Numbered from the stretch's first letter, positions 1-6,739 are shown. The stretch is 8,293 bases of DNA from Neisseria lactamica (GCA_001067655.1 JUNU01000004.1:1-8293), one strand, 5' to 3'. Translations and numbers: made by a program. The notes: a model not told the origin generated them from the letters alone.

Positions 1-99
1 ACGATCGCCGTCATAAGGACGGGAAAAGAAACTGTCTGATGACAAAAAATCAACTACGGGTTGCGCTGATTCAAGTATTTGGTTCCAAGTCTTTTTCAT
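1..99 (-). CDS. N-terminal fragment of an unrecognised protein, runs off the left edge
   Basis: An open frame starts with ATG at 97-99 (minus) and stays open for 33 codons to the window edge, beginning MKKTWNQILESAQPVVDFL. A Shine-Dalgarno-like AAAAGG lies at 109-114, nine bases before the ATG, and a promoter-like pair sits further upstream at 190-218. The N-terminus is not a signal peptide and has no membrane segment; it looks like the start of a cytoplasmic protein. I do not recognise the family. It is downstream of cls on the same strand but separated from it by a strong terminator, so it is probably its own transcription unit. The reading is supported by start signal, promoter and open frame only; the fragment is too short for more. 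Confidence 0.6.
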   Translation of the reverse strand, partial: MKKTWNQILESAQPVVDFLSSDSFFSRPYDGDR

Positions 100-189
100 T
101 GTTGTTTGCCTTTTGACTCAAATTTTACAAGCACCAAGCCCGGGAATATTCGTTTACAGGGCGCGGGCGAGATGAAAAATATTCGGTTT

Positions 190-218
190 ATATTATCTAT
201 CTGTCTTTGGGCTGACAA
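190..218 (-). promoter_or_regulatory. Candidate sigma-70 promoter for the left-edge gene
   Basis: On the minus strand TTGTCA (213-218, five of six to TTGACA) is followed after exactly 17 bases by TAATAT (190-195, four of six to TATAAT). It lies in the AT-rich gap between the cls terminator and the ATG at 99, and would give a leader of roughly 85 bases. Position and spacing are good; no experimental support. Confidence 0.45.
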
Positions 219-234
219 CTGTTATCTAAACAAA

Positions 235-277
235 AAAGGTCGTCTGAAAAGGTTTCCAAGCTTTTCAGACGACCTTT
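235..277 (-). terminator. Intrinsic terminator of cls built from an inverted pair of DUS
   Basis: A perfect 17-base inverted repeat (235-251 and 261-277, nine-base loop) contains two complete DUS 12-mers facing each other (237-248 plus, 264-275 minus). Read on the minus strand, from cls, the hairpin ends in a run of six T followed by GTTT, the classic shape of a rho-independent terminator. It starts 26 bases past the cls stop codon. Convergent DUS pairs acting as terminators are well known in Neisseria. Confidence 0.88.
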
Positions 278-302
278 GGTCTTGTGTGAACGGTAAGCCT
301 GC

Positions 303-1796
303 TTATAACAGCGGACTCATCAGGCGGACGGTGTTTTCTATCAGCCCGCGGAATTTGGAGCGTTGCTGCCATGCTTTGACGGTGATGTAGCTGCTGTTTT
401 TGAGGTAGTCGCGTTGGAGGTTGCAGATTTGTTTGGTGATGTCGCGGTCGTAGATGGCGAGGCTGATTTCGAGGTTGAGGAAGAAGCTGCGCATGTCCAT
501 GTTGACCGTGCCGAAGAGGGCGTAATCTTCGTCTATGGTCATGGTTTTGGCGTGCAGCAGCCCGCCTTCGAACATGGCGATTTTGACGCCTGCGTCGAGC
601 AGCATGGGGTAGTAGGCGCGGGAGGCGTAGCGCACCATGAGGGAATCGACTTTGGCGGGCAGGATCAGGGTAACTTTGACGCCGCGTTTGGCTGCGATGG
701 TCAATGCCATCAGGAGGGGTTCGTCGGGGACGAAATAGGGAGTGGTGATGGTGATTTGTTTGGTGGCGGCGTAAATTGCGCTGATGATGGTTTCGTAAAT
801 GACGTGGCTGCCTTGTTCAGGCGCGGAGGGGATGACTTGGGCGACGATGTCGCCCTGTTGCATTTTTTCGGGAAGGATTTCGGGAATGCGCTCTTGTGCC
901 TGTGTCAGATATTGTTGTACGCCTTCGAGGTTTTCGTCGGTTTCGACGGCGAGGTCGGCAAAGAAGACAGCGGAGAGTTCGAGTACCAGCGGGCCGGTAC
1001 AGCGCATCATGACGTCCACCCATTCGCCGACGCCGGAATCTTTTTTGAAGAAACGGGGATCGACGAGGTTGAAGCTGCCGGTGTAGCCGATTTTGCTGTC
1101 GATGACGAGGATTTTGCGGTGGTTGCGCAGGTCGGTGCGGGTAAAGAAAGTGCGCCAGACGCCGACGGGTAATGAGGCGTGGACTTCTATGCCGGCTTCG
1201 CGCAGGGTTTCTACCCAGCCGCTGTCGAAAAAGCGGCTGCTGCCGACGGCGTCGGCGAGAATGGCACAATCCAAACCTCTGTCGGCGGCGGCGAGAAGTT
1301 CGTTTAACAGTTCTTCTATCCTGCCTTCGGGTTCGATGATGTAGAAGGCGAGCATGCAGGAATGGCGGGCGGCGCGGATGTCGGCAAGCATGGTGTCGAT
1401 GATTTCATCGGTGGTGGACAGCAGCGTCATGGCGTTGTTGCGCGTCGCGCCCAGCCCCGTGCCTTTGGCGGCGACTCTGCTGATGCCGTGATAACGGGAT
1501 TTGACGTTGTCGCCGACGCCGAGGTAGATCTCGGAGAGGTAGGTTTCGGCGAAGCTTTGGTAAAAGCGGTTCATCTCGCCCGTGCGCTTCGCACGCGCCG
1601 TACCGAGTCGTGGCTCGCCGATAAGCAGGTAGGCGATGGTGCCGAAGACGGGGAAAAGGAAGAGGATAATCAGCCAGGCGAAGGTGGAGCCGATGTTTTT
1701 TTGTTTGTACAACACACGCAAGACGCAGCCGAGCGCGGCGCAGGTGTGGGCGAAAATGAAGATTTCTGTCCAGGTGATGTCTTTTAAAAAGGTCAT
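303..1796 (-). CDS. cls: Cardiolipin synthase (phospholipase D superfamily, ClsA-like)
   Basis: A 497-residue membrane enzyme expected to join two phosphatidylglycerol molecules into cardiolipin plus glycerol at the inner membrane. Two N-terminal transmembrane segments (about residues 12-29 and 36-58) are followed by two phospholipase D HKD motifs: H226-x-K228-x4-D233 (HRKILVID) and H415-x-K417-x4-D422 (HAKTMTID). Both catalytic motifs are complete. The length is close to E. coli ClsA (486 residues) and the two-TM-plus-two-HKD layout is that of ClsA-type enzymes. The ATG at 1794-1796 has no good Shine-Dalgarno, but starting there gives the expected hydrophobic N-terminus. The gene stands alone: a DUS hairpin closes hemE 91 bases upstream and another closes cls itself. 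Neisseria can carry more than one cls-like gene, so which paralogue this is cannot be decided here. Confidence 0.93.
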   Translation of the reverse strand: MTFLKDITWTEIFIFAHTCAALGCVLRVLYKQKNIGSTFAWLIILFLFPVFGTIAYLLIGEPRLGTARAKRTGEMNRFYQSFAETYLSEIYLGVGDNVKSRYHGISRVAAKGTGLGATRNNAMTLLSTTDEIIDTMLADIRAARHSCMLAFYIIEPEGRIEELLNELLAAADRGLDCAILADAVGSSRFFDSGWVETLREAGIEVHASLPVGVWRTFFTRTDLRNHRKILVIDSKIGYTGSFNLVDPRFFKKDSGVGEWVDVMMRCTGPLVLELSAVFFADLAVETDENLEGVQQYLTQAQERIPEILPEKMQQGDIVAQVIPSAPEQGSHVIYETIISAIYAATKQITITTPYFVPDEPLLMALTIAAKRGVKVTLILPAKVDSLMVRYASRAYYPMLLDAGVKIAMFEGGLLHAKTMTIDEDYALFGTVNMDMRSFFLNLEISLAIYDRDITKQICNLQRDYLKNSSYITVKAWQQRSKFRGLIENTVRLMSPLL

Positions 1797-1886
1797 GTTC
1801 GATAGGCGGTGGAGGAATGGCGGAAGCGGATGTATTTTTGAATCTGACTTGTTTGAGGCGGCAAGGTTCAGATGATGAGTATATAC

Positions 1887-1950
1887 AAAGGTCGTCTGAA
1901 AAACGAGTTTACACCGATAAGCGGGTGTTTTTCGTTTTCAGACGACCTTT
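1887..1950 (-). terminator. Terminator-like DUS hairpin downstream of hemE
   Basis: Two complete DUS 12-mers face each other (1889-1900 plus, 1937-1948 minus) and form a 16-base perfect stem (1887-1902 with 1935-1950). With one bulged A the pairing extends inward (1900-1906 with 1932-1938), and a nested five-base hairpin (ACACC 1911-1915, GGTGT 1924-1928) fills much of the 32-base loop. On the minus strand it begins 17 bases after the hemE stop and is followed by TTTGTATAT, a moderate U-tract. It separates hemE from cls. Confidence 0.72.
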
Positions 1951-1966
1951 TACGTTACGCGCTCAA

Positions 1967-3028
1967 TCAGGCGTGATATTGGCGCGACAGTTCGTGTACG
2001 GTATCGACTAAGATTTTTGCGTGTTCGGGGTCGGCGTGTTGGTTGATGCCGTGTCCGAGGTTGAAGACATGACCGCTGCCGTGTCCGAAGTCGGCAAGGA
2101 TGCGCGCGACTTCGGTGCGGATGGATTCCGGCGTACCGAAGAGGGCAAACGGGTCGAAGTTGCCTTGCAGGGCGACTTGGTTGCCGACGCGGCGGCGTGC
2201 TTCGCCGATGTTGCACGTCCAGTCCAAGCCCAATGCGTCTGCGCCGATTTCCGCCATGCTTTCCAGCCACAGTCCTCCGCCTTTGGCAAACACGATGACG
2301 GGAACGCGTCTGCCTTCGCTTTCGCGTTTCAATCCGGCAACGATTTGGCGGATGTATTTGAGGCTGAATTCTTTAAACGCCGCGTCGCTCAGGACACCGC
2401 CCCAAGTATCGAAAATTTGCACCGCCTGCGCGCCTGCGTTGATTTGGGAGTTGAGGTAGGCAGTAACGGCTTGGGCGTTGGTGTCGAGGATTTTGTGCAG
2501 CAAATCGGGACGCGAGTACATCATGGTTTTGATGGTGCGAAATTCCTTGCTGCTACCGCCTTCTACCATGTAGCAGGCGAGCGTGAACGGGCTGCCGGAG
2601 AAGCCGATAAGCGGTACGCAGCCGTCCAATGCTTTGCGGATGGAAGTTACCGCGTCGAAAACGTATTGCAGTTTTTCCATATCGGGAACTTGCAGCTTGG
2701 CGATGTCGGCTTCGTGTTGCAAGGCGCGTTCGAATTTCGGGCCTTCGCCTTCGGCAAAATATAGTCCCAAGCCCATTGCGTCAGGGACGGTCAGGATGTC
2801 GGAGAACAAAATCGCCGCGTCCAAATCGAAGCGTTCTAAAGGTTGGATGGTAACTTCAGTTGCCAATTCGGTGTTTTTACACAAATCGAGGAAGCTGCCC
2901 GCTTTCGCGCGCGTGGCTTTGTATTCGGGCAGATAACGCCCCGCCTGACGCATCATCCAAATCGGCGTGTATTCGACGGGCTGTTTGAGCAGGGCGCGGA
3001 GGAAGGTGTCGTTTTTCAAAGAGGTCAT
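1967..3028 (-). CDS. hemE: Uroporphyrinogen decarboxylase
   Basis: A cytoplasmic enzyme that removes the four acetate carboxyls of uroporphyrinogen III to give coproporphyrinogen III in heme synthesis. The protein has 353 residues, against 354 in E. coli. Both family signatures are present: PIWMMRQAGR at residues 22-31 and GFSGSPFTLACYMVEGG at 142-158. The pyrrole-contacting aspartate of the FSDIL motif (D77) and the active-site tyrosine (Y153) are in place, and the conserved HGI segment is at 326-328. The ATG at 3026-3028 lacks a clear Shine-Dalgarno and I see no convincing promoter in the 120-base gap behind it. The substrate is the product of HemD, encoded at the head of the upstream cluster, so cotranscription by readthrough from hemDXY is possible. 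Confidence 0.97.
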   Translation of the reverse strand: MTSLKNDTFLRALLKQPVEYTPIWMMRQAGRYLPEYKATRAKAGSFLDLCKNTELATEVTIQPLERFDLDAAILFSDILTVPDAMGLGLYFAEGEGPKFERALQHEADIAKLQVPDMEKLQYVFDAVTSIRKALDGCVPLIGFSGSPFTLACYMVEGGSSKEFRTIKTMMYSRPDLLHKILDTNAQAVTAYLNSQINAGAQAVQIFDTWGGVLSDAAFKEFSLKYIRQIVAGLKRESEGRRVPVIVFAKGGGLWLESMAEIGADALGLDWTCNIGEARRRVGNQVALQGNFDPFALFGTPESIRTEVARILADFGHGSGHVFNLGHGINQHADPEHAKILVDTVHELSRQYHA

Positions 3029-3070
3029 GTGGGGCTTTCGGTTTGTTTGTAAAACGGGAAAGGAAAACGG

Positions 3071-3120
3071 TTTTCAGACGACCTTTTCGGCGGTTTCCGC
3101 AATGAAAGGTCGTCTGAAAA
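3071..3120 (-). repeat. Inverted DUS pair in the hemY-hemE gap, opposite orientation, no U-tract
   Basis: Two complete DUS 12-mers (3073-3084 minus, 3107-3118 plus) form a 16-base perfect stem (3071-3086 with 3105-3120). Here the AGGT ends face the loop, the reverse of every other pair in the window. The 18-base loop holds a nested perfect hairpin, GCGG-TTT-CCGC at 3090-3100. On the transcribed minus strand the stem ends in CTGAAAA and is followed by CCGTTTTCC, not a T-run, so it is a poor intrinsic terminator. It could act as a weak terminator, an attenuator or an RNA-stabilising 3' end for hemDXY. Confidence 0.75.
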
Positions 3121-3148
3121 GGGGGATAGATAAAGATGTTTCCCAAAC

Positions 3149-4372
3149 TCAGCTATGCTGCCCCAACGCTGCGTGGCGTTCGTCATCGGAGACGGCTTCC
3201 AAAACCAACTTCCGCTGTTCCTGAGCTTTTTGCGGTTGTCCGGTTTCGTCGAGTACGCGCGCGAGCATGAGGCGGGCGGCGATGCTCGGTTGCAGGGCGA
3301 TGCTGGCTTCGAGGTAACTTTGCGCCTTGCCCCACAGGCTGCGGCCGTAGGCAAGCTGTCCGAGGTACATCAAGAGCGGTGCGTCGTCGGGTTTGTCTTT
3401 CAGCCAAGAATCGGCAAGGTCGATGGCTTTTTGTTGGCCGCGTTCGTTAAAGAAGCGGACGCTTTCAACAAAGGCTTCCAAAAGCTCGGGACGGCGGTTT
3501 TGCGGATAGTAGTGGCGCACCCATTTGACGGCTTCGGTATAGAGTCCGAGACGCTCGTATTTTTCGGCAATGGCGACACACAATTCGTCCGCCTTGAGTG
3601 TCTCGGGAATGCGCTTCAGACAGGTTTTCAGACGAGCTGCGTCTGATGCTTCCGCCAATAGGCGGCGGTATGCCCAGCTTTGGTATTGTTCCGCTTCAAA
3701 ATCGTTAATCGCGCCGACTTTCATCAGTTTTTCGGATTTCGCCAACACATCCTCCGCATCGCCGTGGTCAAAGGCATAACGCAGTTGCAGGCGGGCGAGG
3801 CGGGACAGGTTGGGATGGATGCGCGCGGCGGCGTTCAGATTTTCCAGGGCGGTCGGATAATCGCGGCGGCCGAGTGCGGATTCCGCCAACAACAGATAGC
3901 GGGAAAGCTGCTGTTTGTTCGGCAGTTTTTCGATGTCTTTCAGGTAGTGGTCGCGCAGTTCGAAGTTTTCCATTTGGTCGGCGGCGTGTGCGCCTAACAT
4001 CAGCGCAAGGTTGCGGTTGTCGCCGGCTTCTTTGTTTTCCAATACTTTGGCGGCTTCTTGCTCCGCTTTTTCAAAGCGGCCTTCAAAAAACGCCAAACCT
4101 GCGCTGTTCAAAGCGACGGCTGCCTGACGGCCTTTGCGCGCCGTACCGAAACGCTGCATACGGGCGGGGATGTTCATCAGGCCGACGATGAATTTGATCA
4201 GGAAATATAGGGCAACGACAAAAAGGACCAGCCCTAAGATAAAGGCGTGCAGGTTGACCCGCATCATGACTTGTCCGACAACGATATAGACATTACCCGT
4301 GTAAACACCGGAAGTTAGGACGATACCGACTGCGGCAGCGAATAAAACGACAATCCAGACGACAGCTTTCAT
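3149..4372 (-). CDS. hemY: HemY, membrane-anchored TPR-like heme biosynthesis-associated protein
   Basis: A 407-residue protein of the proteobacterial HemY family (E. coli HemY has 398), distinct from the Bacillus protoporphyrinogen oxidase also called HemY. Two N-terminal membrane segments (about 3-21 and 43-65) are followed by a long alpha-helical region of tetratricopeptide-like helices, with the HemY_N-type stretch LAFFEGRFEKAEQEA at about 94-108. The precise function is unknown; it is conserved next to hemD and hemX and is usually described as assisting late heme synthesis at the inner membrane. The ATG overlaps the hemX stop as ATGA (4369-4372) and is preceded by a perfect AAGGAGG at six bases, so it is translationally coupled. 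A DUS with one mismatch lies inside the gene (3627-3638). Confidence 0.92.
   Translation of the reverse strand: MKAVVWIVVLFAAAVGIVLTSGVYTGNVYIVVGQVMMRVNLHAFILGLVLFVVALYFLIKFIVGLMNIPARMQRFGTARKGRQAAVALNSAGLAFFEGRFEKAEQEAAKVLENKEAGDNRNLALMLGAHAADQMENFELRDHYLKDIEKLPNKQQLSRYLLLAESALGRRDYPTALENLNAAARIHPNLSRLARLQLRYAFDHGDAEDVLAKSEKLMKVGAINDFEAEQYQSWAYRRLLAEASDAARLKTCLKRIPETLKADELCVAIAEKYERLGLYTEAVKWVRHYYPQNRRPELLEAFVESVRFFNERGQQKAIDLADSWLKDKPDDAPLLMYLGQLAYGRSLWGKAQSYLEASIALQPSIAARLMLARVLDETGQPQKAQEQRKLVLEAVSDDERHAALGQHS
3627..3638 (-). repeat. Imperfect DUS (one mismatch) inside hemY
   Basis: TTCAGACGAGCT on the plus strand differs from the inverse DUS at a single base inside the core. It is in the coding frame of hemY and may be a decaying or pre-existing near-match; a core mismatch would be expected to lower uptake activity. 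Confidence 0.5.
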
Positions 4373-5901
4373 GCGCGGCCTCCTTTGGTCTCAACATCGG
4401 CGGCAGGACGGCTTTGTTTTTCAGGAGCGGCTTTCTTTTCCGGCTCGGGAATGTTTTGCGGCTTAGCCTCGGAAGGCAGCGCCGGAGCTTCTAAAGGTTT
4501 CGCGTCTGTTTGAGCGGCAGGGGCGGGTTTCTGCGCAGGAGCGGGTCTTGCTTTGGCAGGATGGGGAGCCTTCGGAGCCGATGCGGTTTTCGGTGCGGAA
4601 GCAGTTTCATTTACCGGCGCGGCGGTTTGAGGAGTGGCAGCTTCCGAAGCAGCGGAAGGCAGAGGCGCGGACGCGGCGGAAGTTACAGGCTCAGGCAGCG
4701 TGATCGGAGCGCGTGTGCCGTCTTGATAAGCGCGGACTGCGCTGAGACTGGCTTTCAAACTGTCGTCTGAAATCATGCGCACTTCCAGTGCTTTCAATTC
4801 TGACAATTCTTTCAACCATGCCTGCGTCGCGGGTGATTTGCCGTCAAAGTATTGTCTGACCGCGGCTTCGACGTAGTTCAAATCGCTTTGATAAACTTCG
4901 CCGTTGTGCTGCAACAACGCAGTACGCGCGTCCAAAAGGCGTAGGCGTAGGTTTTCGCGGACAAAATACGCCTGTTCGGGCGAAAGCAGCATCGCGTCTT
5001 TATTGTCGAGTCGGCGGACTTCAACCAGCCCTTTCAGCGCAACCAAAGATTTGTCCCAAGCATTTTGCCACCAAGAGCCTGAAGATGCGCCGTTGCTTGG
5101 TGCCTGCTCGCCCGGCTGCAATACGCCGTCCAACACCAGCGGTAGACCGGAAACAGCGGTTTCCAAGCGGTCGAGACGCAACGCCGTGCCGGAAATATCG
5201 ACATACGGACGGTTTTTCAATGCCGCCAAATCATGGCTGACGGCTTGTTTGATGGGCAGCAGTTCGGACTGGTCGAAGCGGCTCAGGCGGCTGTCGATGT
5301 GTTCCAACACCGCCGCCGCGCCTTGTACGTTTCCTGACAACAGCAGTTGCTGCGAGGCGAGGTTCAACATGGTTTCCGCTTCGTCAACCAGCCAGTTGAC
5401 GCGTCCTTTGGTCAGCTCCTGATACGCTTTTTGCGTCAACAGGATTTGTTCGCTGTTTGCCATTTGGGCTTTGCCCAAGCGCTCCAATTCGGCTTGGATG
5501 GCGGTTTGGCGGTTTAAATGGTCTTTCAGGAGTAAAGCGTTTTCAGATTCGCCCAGGGCGGCTTTATCGAGCTTTTGGTTAAACGAAAGCTCTTGGTTTT
5601 TCAAGACATTTTGTCCTTGTACAAACAAAAAGCCGCTTGCGCCCAAACCCAGCAGCGCCAGCACCAGCGCGCCTACTGCCAGCCCTCTGCCGCCGGATTG
5701 TTTGATGATGACGGGGGCGGGTTGGTTTTGGGGAAGATTTTTAGATTCAGACATGTGTGTTCCTGCGTATTCGGAGGTTTGAGGCTGCTTGGCCTTTTTC
5801 GGAGCCGCTGTTTCAGACGACTCCGCGTTGCCCTGACTGTCGACGATAATCGGCCGACCGGCTTCGTTTGCTTCGTATGGATTGTCTTCAGACCGGCTCA
5901 T
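4369..5901 (-). CDS. hemX: HemX family inner-membrane protein
   Basis: A 510-residue protein matching the proteobacterial HemX family, often labelled uroporphyrin-III C-methyltransferase although it lacks methyltransferase motifs. A polar N-terminal tail (1-70) precedes one transmembrane helix (about 73-94), then a helical, coiled-coil-like region to about 400, then an Ala/Pro/Lys-rich low-complexity tail. The length is well above E. coli HemX (393), mainly because of the two tails. The ATG at 5899-5901 has AAGGAG seven bases upstream and overlaps hemD by 14 bases, so I chose it. A second in-frame ATG at codon 50 (5752-5754, MSESKNLPQ) has its own AGGA at six bases and could be the true start. 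The exact role is unknown; it is inferred to support heme synthesis or its membrane organisation with HemY. Confidence 0.88.
   Translation of the reverse strand: MSRSEDNPYEANEAGRPIIVDSQGNAESSETAAPKKAKQPQTSEYAGTHMSESKNLPQNQPAPVIIKQSGGRGLAVGALVLALLGLGASGFLFVQGQNVLKNQELSFNQKLDKAALGESENALLLKDHLNRQTAIQAELERLGKAQMANSEQILLTQKAYQELTKGRVNWLVDEAETMLNLASQQLLLSGNVQGAAAVLEHIDSRLSRFDQSELLPIKQAVSHDLAALKNRPYVDISGTALRLDRLETAVSGLPLVLDGVLQPGEQAPSNGASSGSWWQNAWDKSLVALKGLVEVRRLDNKDAMLLSPEQAYFVRENLRLRLLDARTALLQHNGEVYQSDLNYVEAAVRQYFDGKSPATQAWLKELSELKALEVRMISDDSLKASLSAVRAYQDGTRAPITLPEPVTSAASAPLPSAASEAATPQTAAPVNETASAPKTASAPKAPHPAKARPAPAQKPAPAAQTDAKPLEAPALPSEAKPQNIPEPEKKAAPEKQSRPAADVETKGGRA
4379..4385 (-). promoter_or_regulatory. 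Perfect Shine-Dalgarno of hemY embedded in the end of hemX
   Basis: AAGGAGG on the minus strand, six bases before the hemY ATG. It is encoded within the last codons of hemX (residues KGGRA), so hemX and hemY are read by coupled translation across the ATGA overlap. Confidence 0.85.
4762..4771 (+). repeat. DUS core 10-mer inside hemX
   Basis: GTCGTCTGAA is complete, but the two preceding bases are CT instead of AG. It is in the coding frame of hemX (residues DDS of the minus-strand protein). Confidence 0.6.
5812..5821 (-). repeat. DUS core 10-mer inside the N-terminal coding region of hemX
   Basis: TTCAGACGAC is complete on the plus strand but is followed by TC instead of CT. On the minus strand it encodes the SSET part of the hydrophilic N-terminal tail of HemX. 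Confidence 0.6.
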
Positions 5902-6619
5902 CGGTTTGCTCCTTAGGAAATGATGAAAGTGCCGCTTTCAGAGAAGCGACGACCCGTATGTGGCGCGCACCCGCCTCGCGAAGCGCGTCGGCTATGCGCG
6001 GATGATGAGTGAAGTATAACAAGGATTCGAAGAATCGGGAAAATTGCGGCGGAACCTGCGCAAACAGCCCGCGTACCAGTTCGCCCGAAGCGATAAAGGC
6101 GGCATCGATGGATTCGGCATCAAAATCCTGCCAATTCAATTCATTAGGTCGTCTGAAATACACTTCCGCGATTTCTACTGCAAAGCCTTTTTTCTTTAAC
6201 GACTCCGCCAAAAAATCGCGCCCGCCGCGTCCGCGCACGATTAACACGCGTGCATTTGGCGGCAGCGTATCCCAAACCGGCAGCCGCAACACCGCCTCGC
6301 TGTCGTTGCCTTCTTGCGGCACAGAAACATTTTTTGCGCTGCAGCGTTCCAAAGCGCGACCGCTTGCCTGACCAACCGCAATCTGAGCCTTCAGGTCGTC
6401 TGAAAAATCCACATACGGTGCAGCGGTTTCAACCGCCGTCGGACTGACCCAAAATGCCGCGTCCGCACGAGAAAACTGTTCTTTCAAACCGCGCAACGCC
6501 GTTTCATCCGGCTCGATTTCAACCGGACTCAACACCCGCGCGCGCCACCCTGCCTGCGAACAGGTTCGCACATCATCTCCCGCACGCGCGGACGGACGGA
6601 CAATCAGCATGACAGGCAT
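5888..6619 (-). CDS. hemD: Uroporphyrinogen-III synthase
   Basis: A cytoplasmic enzyme that cyclises hydroxymethylbilane to uroporphyrinogen III with inversion of ring D. From the ATG at 6617-6619 it has 243 residues, close to E. coli HemD (246). It shows the two-domain HemD pattern: an N-terminal LIVRPSARAGDD start, a WVSPTAVE segment, the GQASGRAL hinge-region motif, then VLIVRGRGGRDFLAESL and the AEVYFRRP strand of the second domain. The frame is open for another 55 codons upstream to an ATG at 6784, but that stretch crosses the promoter region, and only the ATG at 6619 has a Shine-Dalgarno (AAGAGG, nine bases away) and the right N-terminus. A third possible start lies three codons on (6608-6610). 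It heads the hemD-hemX-hemY operon. Two complete DUS lie in frame in the gene and a third spans its start. Confidence 0.93.
   Translation of the reverse strand: MPVMLIVRPSARAGDDVRTCSQAGWRARVLSPVEIEPDETALRGLKEQFSRADAAFWVSPTAVETAAPYVDFSDDLKAQIAVGQASGRALERCSAKNVSVPQEGNDSEAVLRLPVWDTLPPNARVLIVRGRGGRDFLAESLKKKGFAVEIAEVYFRRPNELNWQDFDAESIDAAFIASGELVRGLFAQVPPQFSRFFESLLYFTHHPRIADALREAGARHIRVVASLKAALSSFPKEQTDEPV
5909..5914 (-). promoter_or_regulatory. Ribosome binding site of hemX within hemD
   Basis: AAGGAG on the minus strand, seven bases before the hemX ATG at 5901. It supports the long HemX start over the internal ATG at codon 50 and indicates coupled translation with hemD. Confidence 0.75.
6146..6157 (+). 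repeat. DUS (AGGTCGTCTGAA) inside hemD
   Basis: A perfect 12-mer in the coding region. On the minus strand it encodes FRRP of the AEVYFRRPNEL segment, so it is tolerated within a conserved domain. Confidence 0.93.
6393..6404 (+). repeat. DUS (AGGTCGTCTGAA) inside hemD
   Basis: A second perfect 12-mer in the hemD coding region, read in another frame than the previous copy; it encodes the FSDDL peptide ahead of the GQASGRAL segment. Confidence 0.93.
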
Positions 6620-6631
6620 TTCAGACGACCT
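6620..6631 (-). repeat. DUS directly upstream of the hemD start codon
   Basis: A perfect DUS on the minus strand ends immediately before the hemD ATG (6617-6619). Its first bases AGG complete the Shine-Dalgarno of hemD. Confidence 0.93.
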
Positions 6632-6634
6632 CTT
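6629..6634 (-). promoter_or_regulatory. Ribosome binding site of hemD, overlapping a DUS
   Basis: AAGAGG on the minus strand, nine bases before the ATG at 6619; the AGG belongs to the DUS. This decides the hemD start against the longer open frame. Confidence 0.7.
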
Positions 6635-6673
6635 AAATAGGATGGGTAATGGGTTGATGACGTTTAAATCGGT

Positions 6674-6701
6674 TTGAAAAAGCATATCCAATAGATATAA
6701 T
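6674..6701 (+). promoter_or_regulatory. Sigma-70 promoter for the small exported protein gene
   Basis: TTGAAA (6674-6679) and a perfect TATAAT (6696-6701) are separated by 16 bases. The start site would be near 6708, giving a leader of about 100 bases before the ATG at 6809. A palindrome, ATATC-CAATA-GATAT (6684-6698), overlaps the spacer and -10 box and could be a binding site for a regulator, but may be chance in AT-rich DNA. Confidence 0.65.
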
Positions 6702-6711
6702 TCTTTTTGTA

Positions 6712-6739
6712 TTTTTACGGCTGATGCCTGCCAAGTCAA
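6712..6739 (-). promoter_or_regulatory. Candidate promoter for the hemDXY operon
   Basis: On the minus strand TTGACT (6734-6739, five of six) is followed after 16 bases by TAAAAA (6712-6717), or after 17 by AAAAAT, each four of six to the -10 consensus. It lies about 90 bases upstream of the hemD ATG and faces away from the plus-strand promoter at 6674-6701, which it nearly abuts; the two divergent transcripts would overlap. The weak -10 keeps this tentative. Confidence 0.4.

Noticed and set aside
79..390. 103-codon plus-strand frame across the left intergenic region
   Set aside because: It runs through the terminator hairpin, the promoter and the 3' end of cls, with no Shine-Dalgarno and no recognisable protein features.
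363..1172. 269-codon open frame on the plus strand
   Set aside because: It is antisense to cls, repeats Asp/Gly/Val/Phe in a way typical of the mirror frame of a GC-rich gene, and the opposite strand has two intact HKD motifs.
2021..2764. 247-codon open frame on the plus strand
   Set aside because: It is antisense to hemE, which has both family signatures and full length; the plus frame has no recognisable domain or start signal.
4400..4700. Repetitive-looking Ala/Pro/Lys tract in hemX, considered as a tandem repeat array
   Set aside because: The DNA units are irregular; it is a low-complexity protein tail rather than a true tandem repeat or CRISPR-like structure.
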